DNA of 51,574 bases. Origin: Euprymna scolopes. Taxonomy: Eukaryota; Mollusca; Cephalopoda; Sepiida; Sepiolidae. The notes under the pieces were generated by a model. The model worked only from the letters and a program-made list of their open reading frames with translations. It did no database searches and was not told the DNA's origin. Of the stretch, positions 10,041 through 23,172 are shown in pieces. A program made the position numbers and the translations under genes. Each line of letters opens with the position of its first letter. Position 1 is the first letter of the stretch. The stretch spans positions 91,835,562-91,887,135 of the forward strand of contig CM044493.1 of assembly GCA_024364805.1 (NCBI GenBank). Reading direction: 5' to 3'.

Positions 10041-12189
10041 ATGAAGAGTCCTCACACTACAAAAAAACAGTTGTAACCAAATAATAGATATTCATTATTC
10101 TTTTTTAGTTTACAAATGGTACCCATTTACTTAAGTGAATGACAGACTTGCAACATTGAATCTTTGCTTGACCAGATCGAAACATGTCTTAAAATTTCTT
10201 AGCCAAGGACCCTCAAGGAACCAAAACTGCTTCAGTAGCTCTCACCAGAACCAACTAGATTCTCTCCAACATTCAAATTCAACTCTCATTCCTCTTCCTG
10301 CAGGGGTCTCTTCACACCTGCCTGACTTTGGCCTTTTGTTGGTGGTCATTGTTCAACCGCCCAGAGGAGACATTCACTGAAGACCCAACTTGTCTCCAAA
10401 CATTATTATTTTCACAAAGTCAATCCTAGTGGGACTCTTCTGTTTAAATGAAGCACTTATTTTTTTCAAACAAAGGGAATATCTTTTGAGTATCTGATTG
10501 GTCAGGGATATTTTCAGCTTCCTGCCTCCCCTCTCTTCCTCTAGCCAAATATCTAACATTGCAACATCCTCTATTCACATGCAATAGCAAAACATATGCT
10601 GCACAGCATGTTTACATCAGGGATCCAGGTTATAAGGTAGACTTTTGGGTTTATGCTTGTTTTATTTTATGACTTATGTTGTGGAAGAGGTTAATAGAGG
10701 AGTTAATAGTAGAAAGCAAAGAGAATGAGTAGAAAAAAGATTATCTTTGTATACTATTAAAGAAAGAAAAGCCATAGCAGTTCTCACTAATATGACTTTG
10801 AGAGACCCCACTAGAAACTATTGCATAGTTCAGACTGCATTGACCAAATGGAAATGCAGCACCTACTGAAAGGATAGCCTTCTTGGGAGTTATTCCAAGG
10901 TTTGGTTAGTTGGTTGATTTGCAGCATATTAACCATTTTGCGGTCATTTAATACCAAATTTTGGAAAAAGTTTTTATGTCCCAAATTCTTTATATCTTCC
11001 AATATTTATTTGTGGTGTTTGGCTTGAATGCTTTGTAAAAGAAGATTGCTGTTTTTGTTTTTGACTTTGCGGAACATGATTGAGTTTTGCAAAGGGAAAA
11101 TTAAAAAATAATAGCATCAATGTGCATTTTTGGTCAGGAAGCCAGTATCTTCAGACAGCCTGATCTAGTAACACAAAACCAAATGAGGAACTTCAGTCTC
11201 TGCAGCCAGGTAGTTGGCATATTCCAATGCCCTACCAACAGAACCCCAAGGTTTGGATCCCTAGTTTTTTAGGCAGATAATGTCAGCCTAGGTAAAAAAA
11301 AAAAAAAATTACGTCCAGCAGCCTTATTGGTGATATGGCAACAAAATTAGAAAGAATTACTAAGGTCATTAGTAGATACAGCTTCTACTAAACTGCCTAC
11401 CCAGAGTCATTTTTATACTATGCTAAAGAAATCTTAGAAACGTTTATGTCATTTACTTAATATTTATCTGATGATGTATGTACACTATTTTAGAAACACT
11501 TGCAGATAAGATGAAAACAGACCATGCAACGAATCGCAACATTTTATGTTAATAATGCAGTAGTTTTGAACATTTATTTGGAATATAGACATGCATATTA
11601 AATACAAAGCACCTTTGCCTTCTTAACAGTGCACAAATGAGGTAACAGAATTGGTCTAAGCTGGCATAGAAGCAGTTGTTCTTATGCAGAAATTCTATAA
11701 GCTCCACTTTCCTCAATAGTTTACTTTGAACTGTACAGCTGTGATTGCATATAGACAGCAAGCTTTTCACAGATTCAAACAGACAATAATTTATAGCAAT
11801 CAATAAATCACAGTAAGAGAGTAGTAGTCGCAACTAAGAGTAGATATAGTGAGATCACTAGGACACACATAGTCACAGAGATTAAGAACTCATGATTTCT
11901 GGAAATTCTATAATAGTGTCGTGTATAATGTGCAATCAATAATTCTTCCACTATGCAACCACCATGCTATTGCTTTCACACTAACAAATAAGGCTGAACT
12001 TCTTGCATTAAACCTCACCTGGAACCCACCTAATCACTTTTTCATTAATTTCTCACTATGACAAAAACCACACTTGATGATCTGATCATCACCTCTCCCC
12101 ATGGATTTTTGTCTTCACTTGACACAAAGGTTGATCCAGTGCATGCACCTGGTGAAGGCTAGTTTTATAGAAATAGTAATGCAGGGCAT
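10041..12189. other. Unassigned sequence, possible tRNA-like scrap
   Basis: No gene was recognised. Open frames at 10811-11002 and 11549-11833 (minus) are not assignable to any family I know. A tract at 11160-11270 followed by A15 has short tRNA-like boxes in both orientations and could be a SINE scrap, but this is not firm. Confidence 0.35.
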
Positions 12190-12480
12190 CTGCCCATCTT
12201 ATCACTAGCCTTCTCAGCTATCATTTTCCGACGATTTCAAATTTAAAAGTGAGTTTTATAATGGTGTTGTCAACAGCCTTCAGTACATGTTCAAACCGTC
12301 TGAGTTGCCATTCCCTCATCTTGCCCTCGATCAGCATGATGCTGTGGCATCTTTGGATGTCATAATTACTGATGTGGTCAAATAGTGTAACTCCCGAGCT
12401 AAAGCAGAGCATTTTAGTTTTCATGGCAGCAAATCTTTGCTCCACCTCCCTCATCGTCAGTCAACACTTGGAGCTGCACA
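12190..12480 (-). mobile_element. RTE-type LINE, C-terminal fragment
   Basis: The minus-strand frame reads MREWQLRRFEHVLKAVDNT, matching the (R)LRWYGHVLRADDNT motif typical of the C-terminus of RTE/BovB-type LINE proteins. The preceding residues (GVTLFDHISNYDIQRCHSIM) also fit that domain. It is a short 5'-truncated relic. Confidence 0.7.
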
Positions 12481-12670
12481 AAGTGACAGGTCTGAATGCT
12501 TGTCATATATTCATAAAGTATTTTATAAAATACTAAAAAAATTTATTTAAAACTCTCCTACAGTTGCTGTGAACATTTAGAAATGATCAAAGCCCACAAT
12601 AACAAAATACTAAATAGCAGTAATAACAAGAAAAATATAACCATAGATTTTTATTTTATTAGTTATCTTC
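12481..12670. other. Unassigned AT-rich spacer
   Basis: Nothing recognised. Confidence 0.4.
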
Positions 12671-13884
12671 TCTATATAAATAAAATGAACTCATTTTTTC
12701 CCCGTCTGCCTTTGACCGTAATAGGATTAAGAATCTAGACATTTTATGCAGATGTACTATGCACAAACTGCATCACGATATCTGAGGAGTGTTATAGCAA
12801 TATTAGCTATCCACTAACTCGCGGATCGGAGCTTTCTATATTTTATCTGGTGAGAGTTCACTGCCAAAACCGGTTACGATCAATGGAAGTAGTAAAGTCA
12901 TCTCTCTCTAAAAAATTCATACTTCCACCGCCACTCATTTACACCGTCCGTAACCATTCACAGGAGACAAATAAGGACGAAAGCTGGTTTAGGTTTTCCT
13001 AAAAACTGGACTGCAATTTAGGTGAAATGCACCACGCTAACTTTTACGTTGATTAAAAATAAAAACAAACACAAACCAAAAACCTTTACATTTTCTTACA
13101 GTGCATTAAAACTTATGATACTTCAATTCCATTTTATTTCAAATTCTTCGGCAATTACAACATCGTTTTCTTTGCTTTTGGGGGTGGGGGCATGTATCTT
13201 CCCTCTGTTTTACATTTTCCCGATCTTTCCCTTTCTCGAATTTATTTCTTCTCTCTTTCCGTGTTTCCTCTTTTTTTTCGGCAAGTTTACCATCGTTTCT
13301 TTTCATTTATTTATTTTTATAAACTTTCCTCTGTTTCTGTTTCTACAAACTTTACATTTTGTTTATTTATTTCTTCTTTCTTTCCGTTTTTCCTCTTCCT
13401 TCGGCAAGTTTAACATCGTTTCTTTCTTTGTAATACAGACGGATTTTTTTAACACTAAAAAAAAAAAAATAAAAAATAATTTACATGGATTCATTCCTTC
13501 TTCCGTTTATTTACACTTTGTTCGCTGTCTTTCCAATCTCTTATTTTTTTCTCTTTTTTTTTATTTTTATAAAAACATATACATCATTTCCGTTACTTTT
13601 CACTTTGTTCGATGCCTTTCTCGCGATTTCCATCGTTTATTTCTTTTGCTAATTAATTTTTTTTTTTTTTCAAGTTCTCCTTTAGAAGCGGCACTATGAA
13701 CCCATTTTTTTCCCCATTCTTTTTCCTTTTTTTCCTTCCTTTTTTGGGTTGGAAACGCCCGTCTCACGTTCGTATATAACAATGTATTTGCTGGGTAGAT
13801 TTCGGGGGTGCTAAAACAGCGGGGATGGGGATTCTTCCATTACACCAACTTGAGCCACAGCAACGCGTGCCAGGGTACAGCTAG
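12671..13884 (+). mobile_element. Helitron-like non-autonomous element, 1.2 kb
   Basis: Begins TCTATATAAATAAAATG at 12671 and ends CAACGCGTGCCAGGGTAC AGCTAG|T at 13884. The 5' end matches the 4688 element, and the 3' end carries the GC-rich segment and CTAG|T. The preceding base is C rather than A. The middle (13190-13690) is pyrimidine-rich, with degenerate repeats around TTCGGCAAGTTTAMCATCG and CACTTTGTTCGMTG. A 225-codon open frame there is a Phe/Ser/Leu-rich by-product of that composition, not a protein gene. No Rep/helicase is present. Confidence 0.5.
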
Positions 13885-14889
13885 TCTTAAAATAAAGTTT
13901 ATTCTGCTTACAGTTTTTACTTTGCTTCTGCAATTGAATAATTATTTTGGCATCTTTAAAATGTTTAATTTCTAGTTAATCACTCTGACATAACTTGCAT
14001 GGATCATCCAAATATCTGCTTTCTTTAAAATTCTAGTAATGGTTTTATAATCATGTACTAAATTTTTTTTGTTTGTTTGCTATTGAATGCCCTTTATAAA
14101 TTCAGAGGCTGTTTCTCTGGTATAATATTTTTTGTTATTCGAGTTTCCATGTGTAAATAAATAGTGTGGCTTGGTAATTGATACCTTTAGTTAAGCAATG
14201 ATGACTGTTTTATTAAGCAATGATTTGTCAGGGGCAATATGTGCAAATTTTGCAGTTGATTTTTTTTTCTATTATTAACTTTTTTTTGTTATTTGGATAA
14301 TTATTGTTATCAAGTATTATTTCTTGTGATTATATTATAATTATTACATTTCTATGTTTTCCTTGTTACTACTGTTATTTGGTATTTTGTTATTGTGGGC
14401 ATTCAGACCTATCACTTTGTGCAGCTTCAAGAGAGTTTGTTTTTAGTTACTGAGTGATTCACTTTGTGAGAAATCGTCACTTTATGTTTGGAGAAAAAAA
14501 CTGGATGTTATAGCCGAAATGTAAAAACTAGCAAAGAGAACTTGAAATTGTGATACAGTAAAAGTGAAATAAAAGATACTTAAAGTTTAAGAAGAAGGTA
14601 TTGCGTTTAACTGCATAATACATTGCAAGTTGGAAGTACAAAACTTTAAGTTAGTGCCAACTGTTGGCAAACAAAAAAAAAAACAGTGAACACAAAGTAT
14701 GTCCTTTATTAGTGCACCACGTGTGCATAAAGTATTTGCTGAAGTTAGCAGTCCGTTTACTGAACAGACATGTCTTATTAAACTGTTTATGGAGACATGT
14801 CAAGTCAAACACTTACCCACACACAACATTTATACGTTGACACATTGATACGTAATATACAGACATGACAATGAATGGAGATTATACAC
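13885..14889. other. Unassigned AT-rich sequence
   Basis: No recognisable gene or repeat apart from short A and T runs. Confidence 0.4.
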
Positions 14890-15800
14890 ACATTTTTTTT
14901 TTTTTTTTTACATCAATTTTCACCCCAAACAAAGCACAGTGTCACTTTGAAGTAGGGGGCTACTATCAGGGACATAATTTGCAGGGGCATTATGAAGGGA
15001 GTTGAGTAGCAAGATGTTTGTTCACATTACACTCGAACTTCTGCATATCAGTACAGTTGGGAAAGCAGAATCCCGGAAGGAAGTTCCAAAGACTTGCAGT
15101 TCTGGGGAAGAAACTATTGGAGTAAAAGGTTTTCTTACACCTAGGGATCTCTACTGTAAAGAGGTGGGACTTAGTTGCTTGTCGGGTTTATCGGGCGGGG
15201 GGGTAGTCACGTCGAGGAGGTACAAGTGCTTGTAGTTCGTCAGAGCATTCATCATTAAAGTATTTGTAGAACAGGCAGAGGGATGCAACATTTCGTCGAT
15301 GGGACAGAGGCTGAAGCCTAGATGACAGTTCAGGACCTATCAGGTTGATGACTGTCTTTTGAACCCTATCCAGGAGTGAGAGACAAGCAACAGATGCATC
15401 CGCTTAAATGCAACAACAGTACTCCATACATGGGCGAATGGTGGCCTTATAGAGGTACAGGATACTTTCAGGCATAAGTAATTTTCAAGCACAGTAGAGA
15501 GAGCCCACCTTCTTTGCAGCAGTCTTGGCAATGCTCTCAATGTATCTATTTCAGTTCATGTTCCCTGTAAATGTTAGGCCGAGGAGTTTAAAAGAAGTAC
15601 TTTCAGGTAATGTGTTCTTGGCCATTGTTATTGGTAGTAGAGAAGGTTTCTTGCAGTTATTGAAGGAAACAAGCTTAGTCTTGGCAGCATTGAATGTGAC
15701 TATCCATTTTAGTACCCATTCCACTACAGATTGGAGGTCATCCTCTAGTGTTTCTGTCATGTCCTTAGATATGTGTTCATTTGTTTTCCACTCATGCCAT
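14890..15800 (-). mobile_element. LINE family A, 5'-truncated copy 1
   Basis: Poly(T) at 14893-14909 is the poly(A) tail of this minus-strand insertion. The minus frame at 15551-15760 encodes SVVEWVLKWIVTFNAAKTKL and STSFKLLGLTFTGN, the region after the RT catalytic box. It continues through RPCMEYCCCI and RVQK..NLIGPELSS to a C-terminus near 14990. Several stops and frameshifts break it. It is closely related to the copy at 25150-26283. Confidence 0.85.
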
Positions 15801-16488
15801 GAAAAGACACACTGTAGATGAGTTTATGCACTAGACAATTATGTTTACACATGACAACTGCAACGCAGCATATATTATACATACATTTAAAGGCACGGAT
15901 TAGTGTATATACACCACTATAATGACATTGCACATATTATACATATATAATCATGGCTGTATGTACACTCGTATGTAACATGTATCAATTAAAATTTAAA
16001 TTATAAAATTACACAAATAAAAATAGAATGACTCAAAAATAAATTTAAGAGAAAGTAGCAGAAAAACTTGACTGAAAAATTATTTTAGTTTCCACATATC
16101 AGAGTAAGGTACTTTTTGTTGAATCTGACTTATTTAAAAGTGGGGAGCTTCAAATCTCTCTCAAGCAAAAAATGACACCCATCGACTGATCAAAATGAAT
16201 AAGTCAGAAGTGGATAATAAAATCATTGAATCTGACTGGTTAGCAAGTTTTTAAACATTATTTCTATGCTTGAAATTCCTGCTTGTTTGAGCACATTGAG
16301 ATTTGTTGGTAAATGAACTGATTGTATACCAAAAATGGTGTGTTGGCAAAAAATGTCCAAGAAATAATAGGTGATATTGGTAAGTAACCCAAGACTCATA
16401 CAAAAAAACAGTAAGCACAACTGATCTGTGTACGTTGATCATATGTCCTCATGTGTTTATTTTTCCACACTGGCTTTAGCCAGTCTGT
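15801..16488. other. Unassigned AT-rich sequence
   Basis: No recognisable gene or transposon. Two overlapping minus-strand frames at 16223-16442 lack any domain. Confidence 0.4.
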
Positions 16489-17010
16489 TTTTTTTTTTGT
16501 CTTTTTTTCCCCTCTTATTCATCTCAAACAAGGCACATTGCCATTTGAATGAAAGAGGCTACTATTGGAGACCATATCTATGTTAGCATTATGTAGAGAA
16601 TTTAGCAGCGAGATGTCACTTAACATTACATTTAAACTACTGCAAGTTAGCACAGTCATGGAAGCAGAAGACAAGCAGGGAATGTCAAAATCAAGCAGTT
16701 TGAGGAAAGAAACTATTAGAGCAGAAGGCTTTCTAACATCTACATATCCGTAAAGTGAAGGGTGGGATTTTGCGGCTTGTCGAGGGTATTTATGTTGAGG
16801 GAGCACAAGTGGTAAGAATTCATCAGAACACATTCCATTAAAGTACTTGTAAAACAGACACATGGGATGCAACATTCCAACAATGAGACAGAGGTTAGAG
16901 CCTGGTTGATAATGTAGAACCCGTTATTGATCTCTTAGTCAAGTCATGTATCAGAATAGATGACAGATTCTAGGTTTTGTCTTATAGGTGTACATGAGGG
17001 GAGAGAGAGA
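16489..17010 (-). mobile_element. LINE family A, 3'-end copy 2
   Basis: T-rich start (tail) at 16489-16510. The minus frame at 16519-16875 has LFYKYFNGMCSDEFLPLV and the C-terminal segment also present in copies 1 and 3. It is more diverged than copy 3 and truncated on the 5' side. Confidence 0.78.
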
Positions 17011-17199
17011 GGTTTCTCATGTGTTGGCTGCTAGCATCTTGGTCTTCGGATTGACTACCAATAAGCACACAATCTCTGCAAAGTAGGATATTGTTGATGT
17101 GTTGCTAGGCTATCTATTTATGGCATTATCAAAAGACGTGACAATTTTAGGTAGCATAGCCAACACCACATCATTGCAAACATATGCAAGGCTAGATTA

Positions 17200-17690
17200 A
17201 AGTAGTTTGCTGGATGAACAGATTAAATGTATATGTGAAGGAATGGGATTGTATAACAGAGAATAATTTTGACAATGATTGTCTCCACTGCATTTTTCGT
17301 TGCTTGCAGGTCAAACATGTCCTAACTTTTCTTCTCCACCAACAATCTAAAGTTTTTAGTGTCCATCTTGTTGCAGCAACATCTTCGATGGTTTGGGCAT
17401 GCAGCTCATCACTTAAAGGAGAATAAATTTGTGACGTAATCATCTCTACCTTTCTATCTGGGTGGCACAAGTGAATTGATGGACAGCTGAGGACCTGGAC
17501 AACAACGATAAAGGAAGACTTGGTGATCTCTTTGGTCCACAAGTGGTCAACCTTTGATGGTCGAATCACTATTGATTAGCCATCTCATGCAACCTTACAC
17601 AGAATTGCTATGCATAGGCCACCGTGGATCAGGATGTAGTGCAGGTCAGCGAAGAATCTGAATAAATTCGACCAAAGTTAACACCATTAT
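17200..17690 (+). mobile_element. RTE-type LINE, C-terminal fragment
   Basis: The plus strand near 17380 reads QHLRWFGHAAHH. Frame-shifted remnants of a TWTTTIKEDL-like stretch (17496-17525) and a WNHYWLAIS-like stretch (17555-17585) follow. This is the LRWFGHA-type tail of RTE-class LINE polyproteins in invertebrates. Stops and frameshifts are frequent. Confidence 0.65.
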
Positions 17691-17767
17691 AATAAACAGC
17701 TCATCAACCCTATAGGTCTTTTTATTTAATTGTATTTTTCACTTGTTCTAAAAGAATGTTACATCCC

Positions 17768-18068
17768 TGTGTTTTTTTTACAAGTACTTTAATGGCATGT
17801 GCTCTGATGAAGTCATAGCACTTGTGCCCTTTTGATGTACATACTCCTAACTAACTTAACAGCAAAAACCCACCCCTTCACTGTTTCTTCCTTCGGACTG
17901 CTAGACTTTGGAATTCCTTCCTTGCTTCCTGCTTCCCTGACAGTACTAACTTGCAGAAGTTTAAATGTAATCTGAACAGACATATTTCTGCTCAACTCAT
18001 CACAGTCCCCTGTTAGACACAATCCCAGGTGGTAATATTCCTTGTTTGGGGTGGAAAGAAAAAAGGAG
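17768..18068 (+). mobile_element. LINE family A, 3'-end copy 4 (plus strand)
   Basis: Begins FYKYFNGMCSDEV (plus frame near 17778), runs through the C-terminal TLEFLPCF segment and ends at CCTTGTTTGGGGTG. Reversed, this is the CACCCCAAACAAGG start of the minus-strand family A copies. It is opposite in orientation to the copy 750 bp upstream. Confidence 0.75.
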
Positions 18069-19400
18069 TTGGAAGCGATGTATTTTTTCAGGTAGTTTAT
18101 TAATTGTGATGTGGGCACATTTCCTAACAGCATTGTTTAGTTTTGTGTTAGATATGTATATCTGTTTCTGACTGCTTAATACTATGTTTTGTCGATGATT
18201 GGGTATCACTTGTGAGGAAAGGGGTGGAGGGGATGCAAGTGCAGCTGGGAACATGAAGCAAGTGTGCAAATAATGTTGTGCAAAGGATGAATGAGTATTT
18301 GAGAAAGCTATCTCAACCATTAGAAGATTGTTAAAACTGGTTGATTGAGAATGTAGACTAAAGAATTAGAGGATGACTAGAATGGAGATAATTGTCATCA
18401 TAATATTTGGTTTAATGTCCATTTTACATACTGGCATGTATTCGACAGCTTTTAAAAATTGACTTAAAAACTAATCTACCTCTGGCCATGACTTTATTTA
18501 TCCCTCTTTCTCTCAAGTTTATTCTTATCACTTCCTTGGCCTTCCCCTTCTAACAACTGTTCTACATCTACTAATTTGAAAACTCTCATCTATAATTTCA
18601 ACAAAGTCTACTGTTCTGCACACCTCTCCTTATACTGTCCAAATTTAATATTAGTCTGAGATCAAATCTAAGCCTGATCTGTGTTACACATTGATCATAT
18701 CATTCTTTTCATGTCATTTCTTTACATGCAACTCATATCCTCAACCCTCAGTGGATAGGTTTCACTTTCACACACAATTACAGTTTGTACACATACATGA
18801 TAGACTTGGTTGATAGTGATAATACTCTGCTGGTTAGTAATGACAGAAGTTCCTTTAACTTACTCTATTCACTCCTAGCTCTTGTATAGACATAAGTATC
18901 AACTCCTTTCTGTGTTCCAATAGCATTACCAAAATAACAAAACCTCTGACCACCCTTAATAGTGAATCATTTCAAAATTATTTTTCAATCCAAAGAATGC
19001 AAGAAAAAGAAAAAAGAGAATTGCATTTCTTCTATTTATTTAACAGCATTTTTCTCTTGTTCAGAGGTCAGACGTTTTCTGATATGCAAGTTCACATGGT
19101 TCAGAGAGTCAACTATTTCCAAATTGCACTATCTTGTCTAATCAGTTGCTTCCAAGTTTTTCTTGGCTGGTCATTTTAATTTATTGCGATTTAAGGCATC
19201 CATGTTTCTGCAATGGTTTATTCCTGTATTTACGGCGCACCACATCAAAACACCTCACACCTTCACTTCCTCATTAACATTGCTCTTCAAGAAACAATTA
19301 TCTTTTCTTCTTCTTCTTCACACACCTTATGTTGAACTCTTCTCACTGAATTATTAAGCTTTTTACACCTACATGTGAATATTACACTTAAGTCTTGCCA
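18069..19400. other. Unassigned sequence
   Basis: No gene or transposon family recognised. Composition is less AT-extreme than the next block. Open frames do not exceed 106 codons. Confidence 0.35.
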
Positions 19401-21120
19401 CAACTAGATCCTGCCTATCACATTCAATCAACCCCAAAAAATATTTATCATCACAAACTTTATAAATAACTCGAGAAAAGGGCCAGCTAAAAAATAAATT
19501 ATAACTCACGTTCAAAACCTTATCTTTTAACTAGAAAATTATGAACTTGAGTCATCGTTCTTCCTTATTTAGCTTCTTTTAACTGTCTTATAAAGACAAC
19601 GACTATATTTTTCCAGACTAGTTTTTTTTTTTTTTGTTGTTTTCCTCAATTTTCTTATTTTGTATTAACTGGATATTCACCAGCTATCTCATACATTTCA
19701 ACCGAGAGATCATTTTTTTAAGATTCGAACCATCCTTTTCAGTGCCATTGTTTGGATCTCTCTTGCACTTAGTTCACCGGGTATATTTGCCAGGTAGCTT
19801 TTATTTTGACGTTTCATTAAGCATTTTTTATTTTGTGTCTTGTATATGCTTTAAATAAAAATAAGTTGTTTGAGAGTAATACCAAAACCATGCTGAAATC
19901 CATTTCACTTTAAATAATTTAGGTGACTCAAATAGAAATTCCATTTACTTTTATAAAAACAATTTCTTTTTAGTCCTAAAATATATTAAAAAAAAAAAAA
20001 AAAAAAAAAATGATATGTCTCTGGGAGTACATACGAACCCGAATATTTCTGATTGCGATTTACTGAAGAGACCTAAATATTTGAGCTATCATTTAACAGT
20101 CAATGCAATGACGTTAAATGAAACAAGTTCATGTTTTTTGTTTGTTTGTTGCCGGAGTTAATTTTAATTATCTCCCCCCTGCGTATTGAAAATGGGATTA
20201 ATAAATTTATCCAAATCAGTAACTTTATTTTTTTTATTTATTCAGCAGGGTCGTTTTTTGTTTTTGATTGTTTGTTTTTTTGTTTTATGTTTTTTTTTTT
20301 TACATCATTTATTGGAGAGAGGGGAGAGTTAAAACAATTTTTTTAAACTTGGTTTTGAATTTGTATGATTTTTACATTTTCGCGGCTTTCAAATCGTGGA
20401 CTATTTCGGTCATTTCCGGTTTACTTCGTAAAATCGCAATCAAAAACATTTGAATTAAGCACACAAAACAAATAAATAAATTAATTAATTAAAAACGGAG
20501 TTGTTGTCAAGCTAACTTTGGGATTTTTGTTATTGTAGAGCAATGATGTCCTGAACATTAGTGTCCCCACATGGCGATAAAGGGGAAACAAATTTCACAA
20601 TAAACGCGGAAGTGGAAGTGAGAGAAGATGGGGGAGGGGTGTATTATTTAGTATTTCTTCGTTTGATCACATGTATAATGTGATTGGACTACTAGTAAAC
20701 AAAGTTATTAAGAGTTGGTTCGACTGATAGAAAAGCACAATAATGTTGTTTGTTTTTTAATTCAATTGGAAATATGGCCAGAATTTAAAGAGGGTGGGGG
20801 TACAAACAAAAAGAAACACGGATCATGTAATCGAGTACGACGAATATTAAGGATCAGGAAATGCGAATGCGTCTCCCTTTCTGCTTCTTGACAGTTTACA
20901 CAGCCCAACCAACACTTAAAAACAAACGTGGCTTCTCACCGAAATTATAAACAAATCAAAAATCTCATGAAAAGGATACACATTTATACTATTATAAAAT
21001 AAATGAAAATAAAGTAATAATATTGGTTTTGTTGTTATTGTAGGTAAAATTTTAAATTTCAATTAAAAACAAAGGAAGCAAAACTAACGAATATGTACAT
21101 TTTTGTTGTTGCTATAATTG

Positions 21121-21122
<2 letters not shown>

Positions 21123-21170
<48 letters not shown>
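21123..21170. repeat. (TA)n microsatellite
   Basis: About 24 TA units. Confidence 0.95.
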
Positions 21171-21172
<2 letters not shown>

Positions 21173-21736
21173 TAAAATTAATTACTTAAAATAAGTTATT
21201 TTATTTAACTTTATTATTTGAGTTTCGAATTAATTCAATCGGAATGCGTAATATTGTTATATGTTGGGTTTATAAAATTTATAAACTCAAAGACAAGATC
21301 CCGTGTGCGTTTCTCGCTCATACGTAACTTTAATAGATAAATATTGAAGCAGTTTTGTATTTATTTATTGTTGATTTAATTTTGCATTTTATTGAAATAA
21401 AAAAATAAGTGAAATTTTCAACGAATTAAAAAAAAAAAATCATTAAAAAACAAACAAAAACGTAAACAGAGCTATATTTTGAATTATTTTCTTCCTCTAA
21501 GCAAACCCCCAGCCCAGCAACATCTCCACCCGGAGAACGCCGGATAAATGTAGTTAGTAACAATAATAATAATACACGTAACATAGCGAAATAAAATACA
21601 GATGCAATTGCAACAGAGTTTCAAATTATTTTTTATGAAGGGAGAAAAGAACAATTAAATATCGAAGTCTCCTGATATGGGACCCTCGTGAATATGCATT
21701 TATTCCATCTTTGTTGTTTTGCATACAATGATGATG

Positions 21737-21750
21737 CACACACACACACA

Positions 21751-21816
<66 letters not shown>
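21737..21816. repeat. Compound (CA)n / (TA)n microsatellite
   Basis: Seven CA units followed by about 32 TA units. Confidence 0.95.
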
Positions 21817-21819
<3 letters not shown>

Positions 21820-22079
21820 TTATAAAATATACTCTCTTTGTGATGAGTATTCTAATTGGTATAATAATAAATTATACATCCACAATTTGAATAAATACAT
21901 TTTTAATATTTGTTTTTATTGTAAACCCCTTTCTCTTCCGAATAAAATAATGAAATATGAATTTATAATGGGGGATAATTTCGCAGATTAATTTATAAAT
22001 TTAAATGATCCTCGATTTACGGACCATTTTAATGTTTTGTAAACAAAGAAAAAAATAGGGATAAGTAATTTTTGTGGAT

Positions 22080-22280
22080 GAGGGAAGTCCTCTTTGACGA
22101 TTATGTGTGGTTTTACGACCTTACAACTCTGACTTAGGGTTAGTGGTCCCAAAAGTTAGTAGCCCCAAAATGGGTGATCATTTTAAATTAAATTTATATA
22201 CGAAACTAATACCGATTCTAAATTCTAAAATGATTGTTCGATTTTGTTCTACACGTAATCGCTTGAAAAAGTAAAATTTA
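22080..22280 (+). repeat. Dispersed repeat with palindrome (copy 4)
   Basis: Contains GACTTAGGGTTAGTGGT at about 22131, the palindrome-like GGGTGATCATTTTAAATTAAA at 22172, and a downstream ACACGTAATCGCTTGAAAAAG resembling 5817-5840. Only one tandem unit is left. It is the only dispersed repeat recognised in the block around the putative exon. Confidence 0.5.
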
Positions 22281-23101
22281 ATTTTGTGTGGAGAAAGGAG
22301 TAGCTAGGGGTGTTAGTTACAATTTTACCAAAAATAATGGTACTTAATCTATAGAATTTGAACCGAACTGTTTTTGTTTTTTACCGTAATACAAGTTTTA
22401 GGTTTAGTTTTGCGTTTGATCGGTTCAAATTCTGTAGAAGCTCCCAAAATAATAACAACGAAAGTAAGGTTTACTTATGTAATAAATCATTTATTTACAG
22501 TCGCGTCCACACTTAATAGCAGGAATAAACACAAAACTAAACATCAATAATGACACTCGTCACAAATAAACAACCAAGTTTGTTTTGGTTTATTTATTTT
22601 ATTTATTTATTTTTTTTTTAGAATAAGATACGAATACATTTTAGGTAAATTATCTGAGAATTAAACAAAATAAGAAAATCAAAAACAAAAAACTATCCAG
22701 CTTTATATTCCACTTTTTAGGAGGAAAGCAGGCATTTTTGGGAAGGCGTTTTACGTGGAGATATATTTTACATCGTATATGTTTATTAACATACATATAT
22801 ATGTATGCTTTCCCTTTTATCATAATAAGACTTGTTTCGTTTTATTTATTTCATAGCAAATCCCACTGGCGGGGAAAGATCACTAGGATACAAGCGCATG
22901 TTTTGAATATAACTAAAAGAGCGGTACGCAGGAGGGAGACAAGACGAAAATGAGGGGTTGATAAAAACAACGCTATTTGAAGGCTTCAATCGGTTTACTA
23001 CTGTTGCAAAATCATAATATTTTATTGAATAACATACTACGGATTGTCCTGCAGATGTCATATACATTCCAGAGTATACTAAATAATATATATGCACTAA
23101 C
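22281..23101. other. Putative start of intron 1; otherwise unassigned
   Basis: If the exon at 23102-23152 is real, this is the 5' end of its first intron, which begins GTTAGT on the minus strand at 23101. No second exon could be recognised here. Confidence 0.3.
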
Positions 23102-23152
23102 CTGAACCTTTTTCTTTCCTTGACCGGCTGACGGTCGGTGGTGGGTGGCCAT
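23102..23152 (-). CDS. Putative host gene first coding exon (17 codons)
   Basis: On the minus strand an ATG at 23152 has A at -3 and G at +4 (AACATCATGGCC), a strong Kozak context. It opens 17 codons, MATHHRPSAGQGKKKVQ, ending exactly at CAG|GTTAGT, a near-consensus splice donor in phase 0. The short basic, Gly/Ser/Pro-containing leader looks like a disordered N-terminus; I cannot name the protein. Two TGACGTCA octamers and an E-box lie 21-78 bp upstream. An ATG inside the proximal CRE (23181) opens an overlapping out-of-frame uORF if transcription starts above it. No downstream exon was recognised, so intron 1 would have to run more than 23 kb and off the left edge. Codons, donor and Kozak context are seen; that they form a gene is inferred. 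Confidence 0.45.
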
Positions 23153-23172
23153 GATGTTTTGAGCTGCGAGTT

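Larger units (their letters stand above)
19401..22079. other. AT-rich, transposon-poor block
   Basis: No LINE, LTR or Helitron-like sequence was recognised. Simple repeats are poly(A) 19988-20010, (TA)n 21123-21170, (CA)7 21737-21751 and (TA)n 21753-21816. It precedes the putative host first exon and would be intron if that model is right. Confidence 0.5.

Noticed and set aside
10811-11002. 63-codon minus-strand frame that looks protein-like
   Set aside because: No family recognised, no splice or start context, and codon pattern not distinguishable from chance.
11160-11290. tRNA-like sequence before an A15 run
   Set aside because: A-box- and B-box-like words appear in conflicting orientations and no cloverleaf forms; too weak to list as a SINE.
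13022-13699. 225-codon plus-strand open frame, the longest without N
   Set aside because: Phe/Ser/Leu-rich translation of a pyrimidine-rich repetitive core inside a Helitron-like element; no domain, and the composition alone explains the openness.
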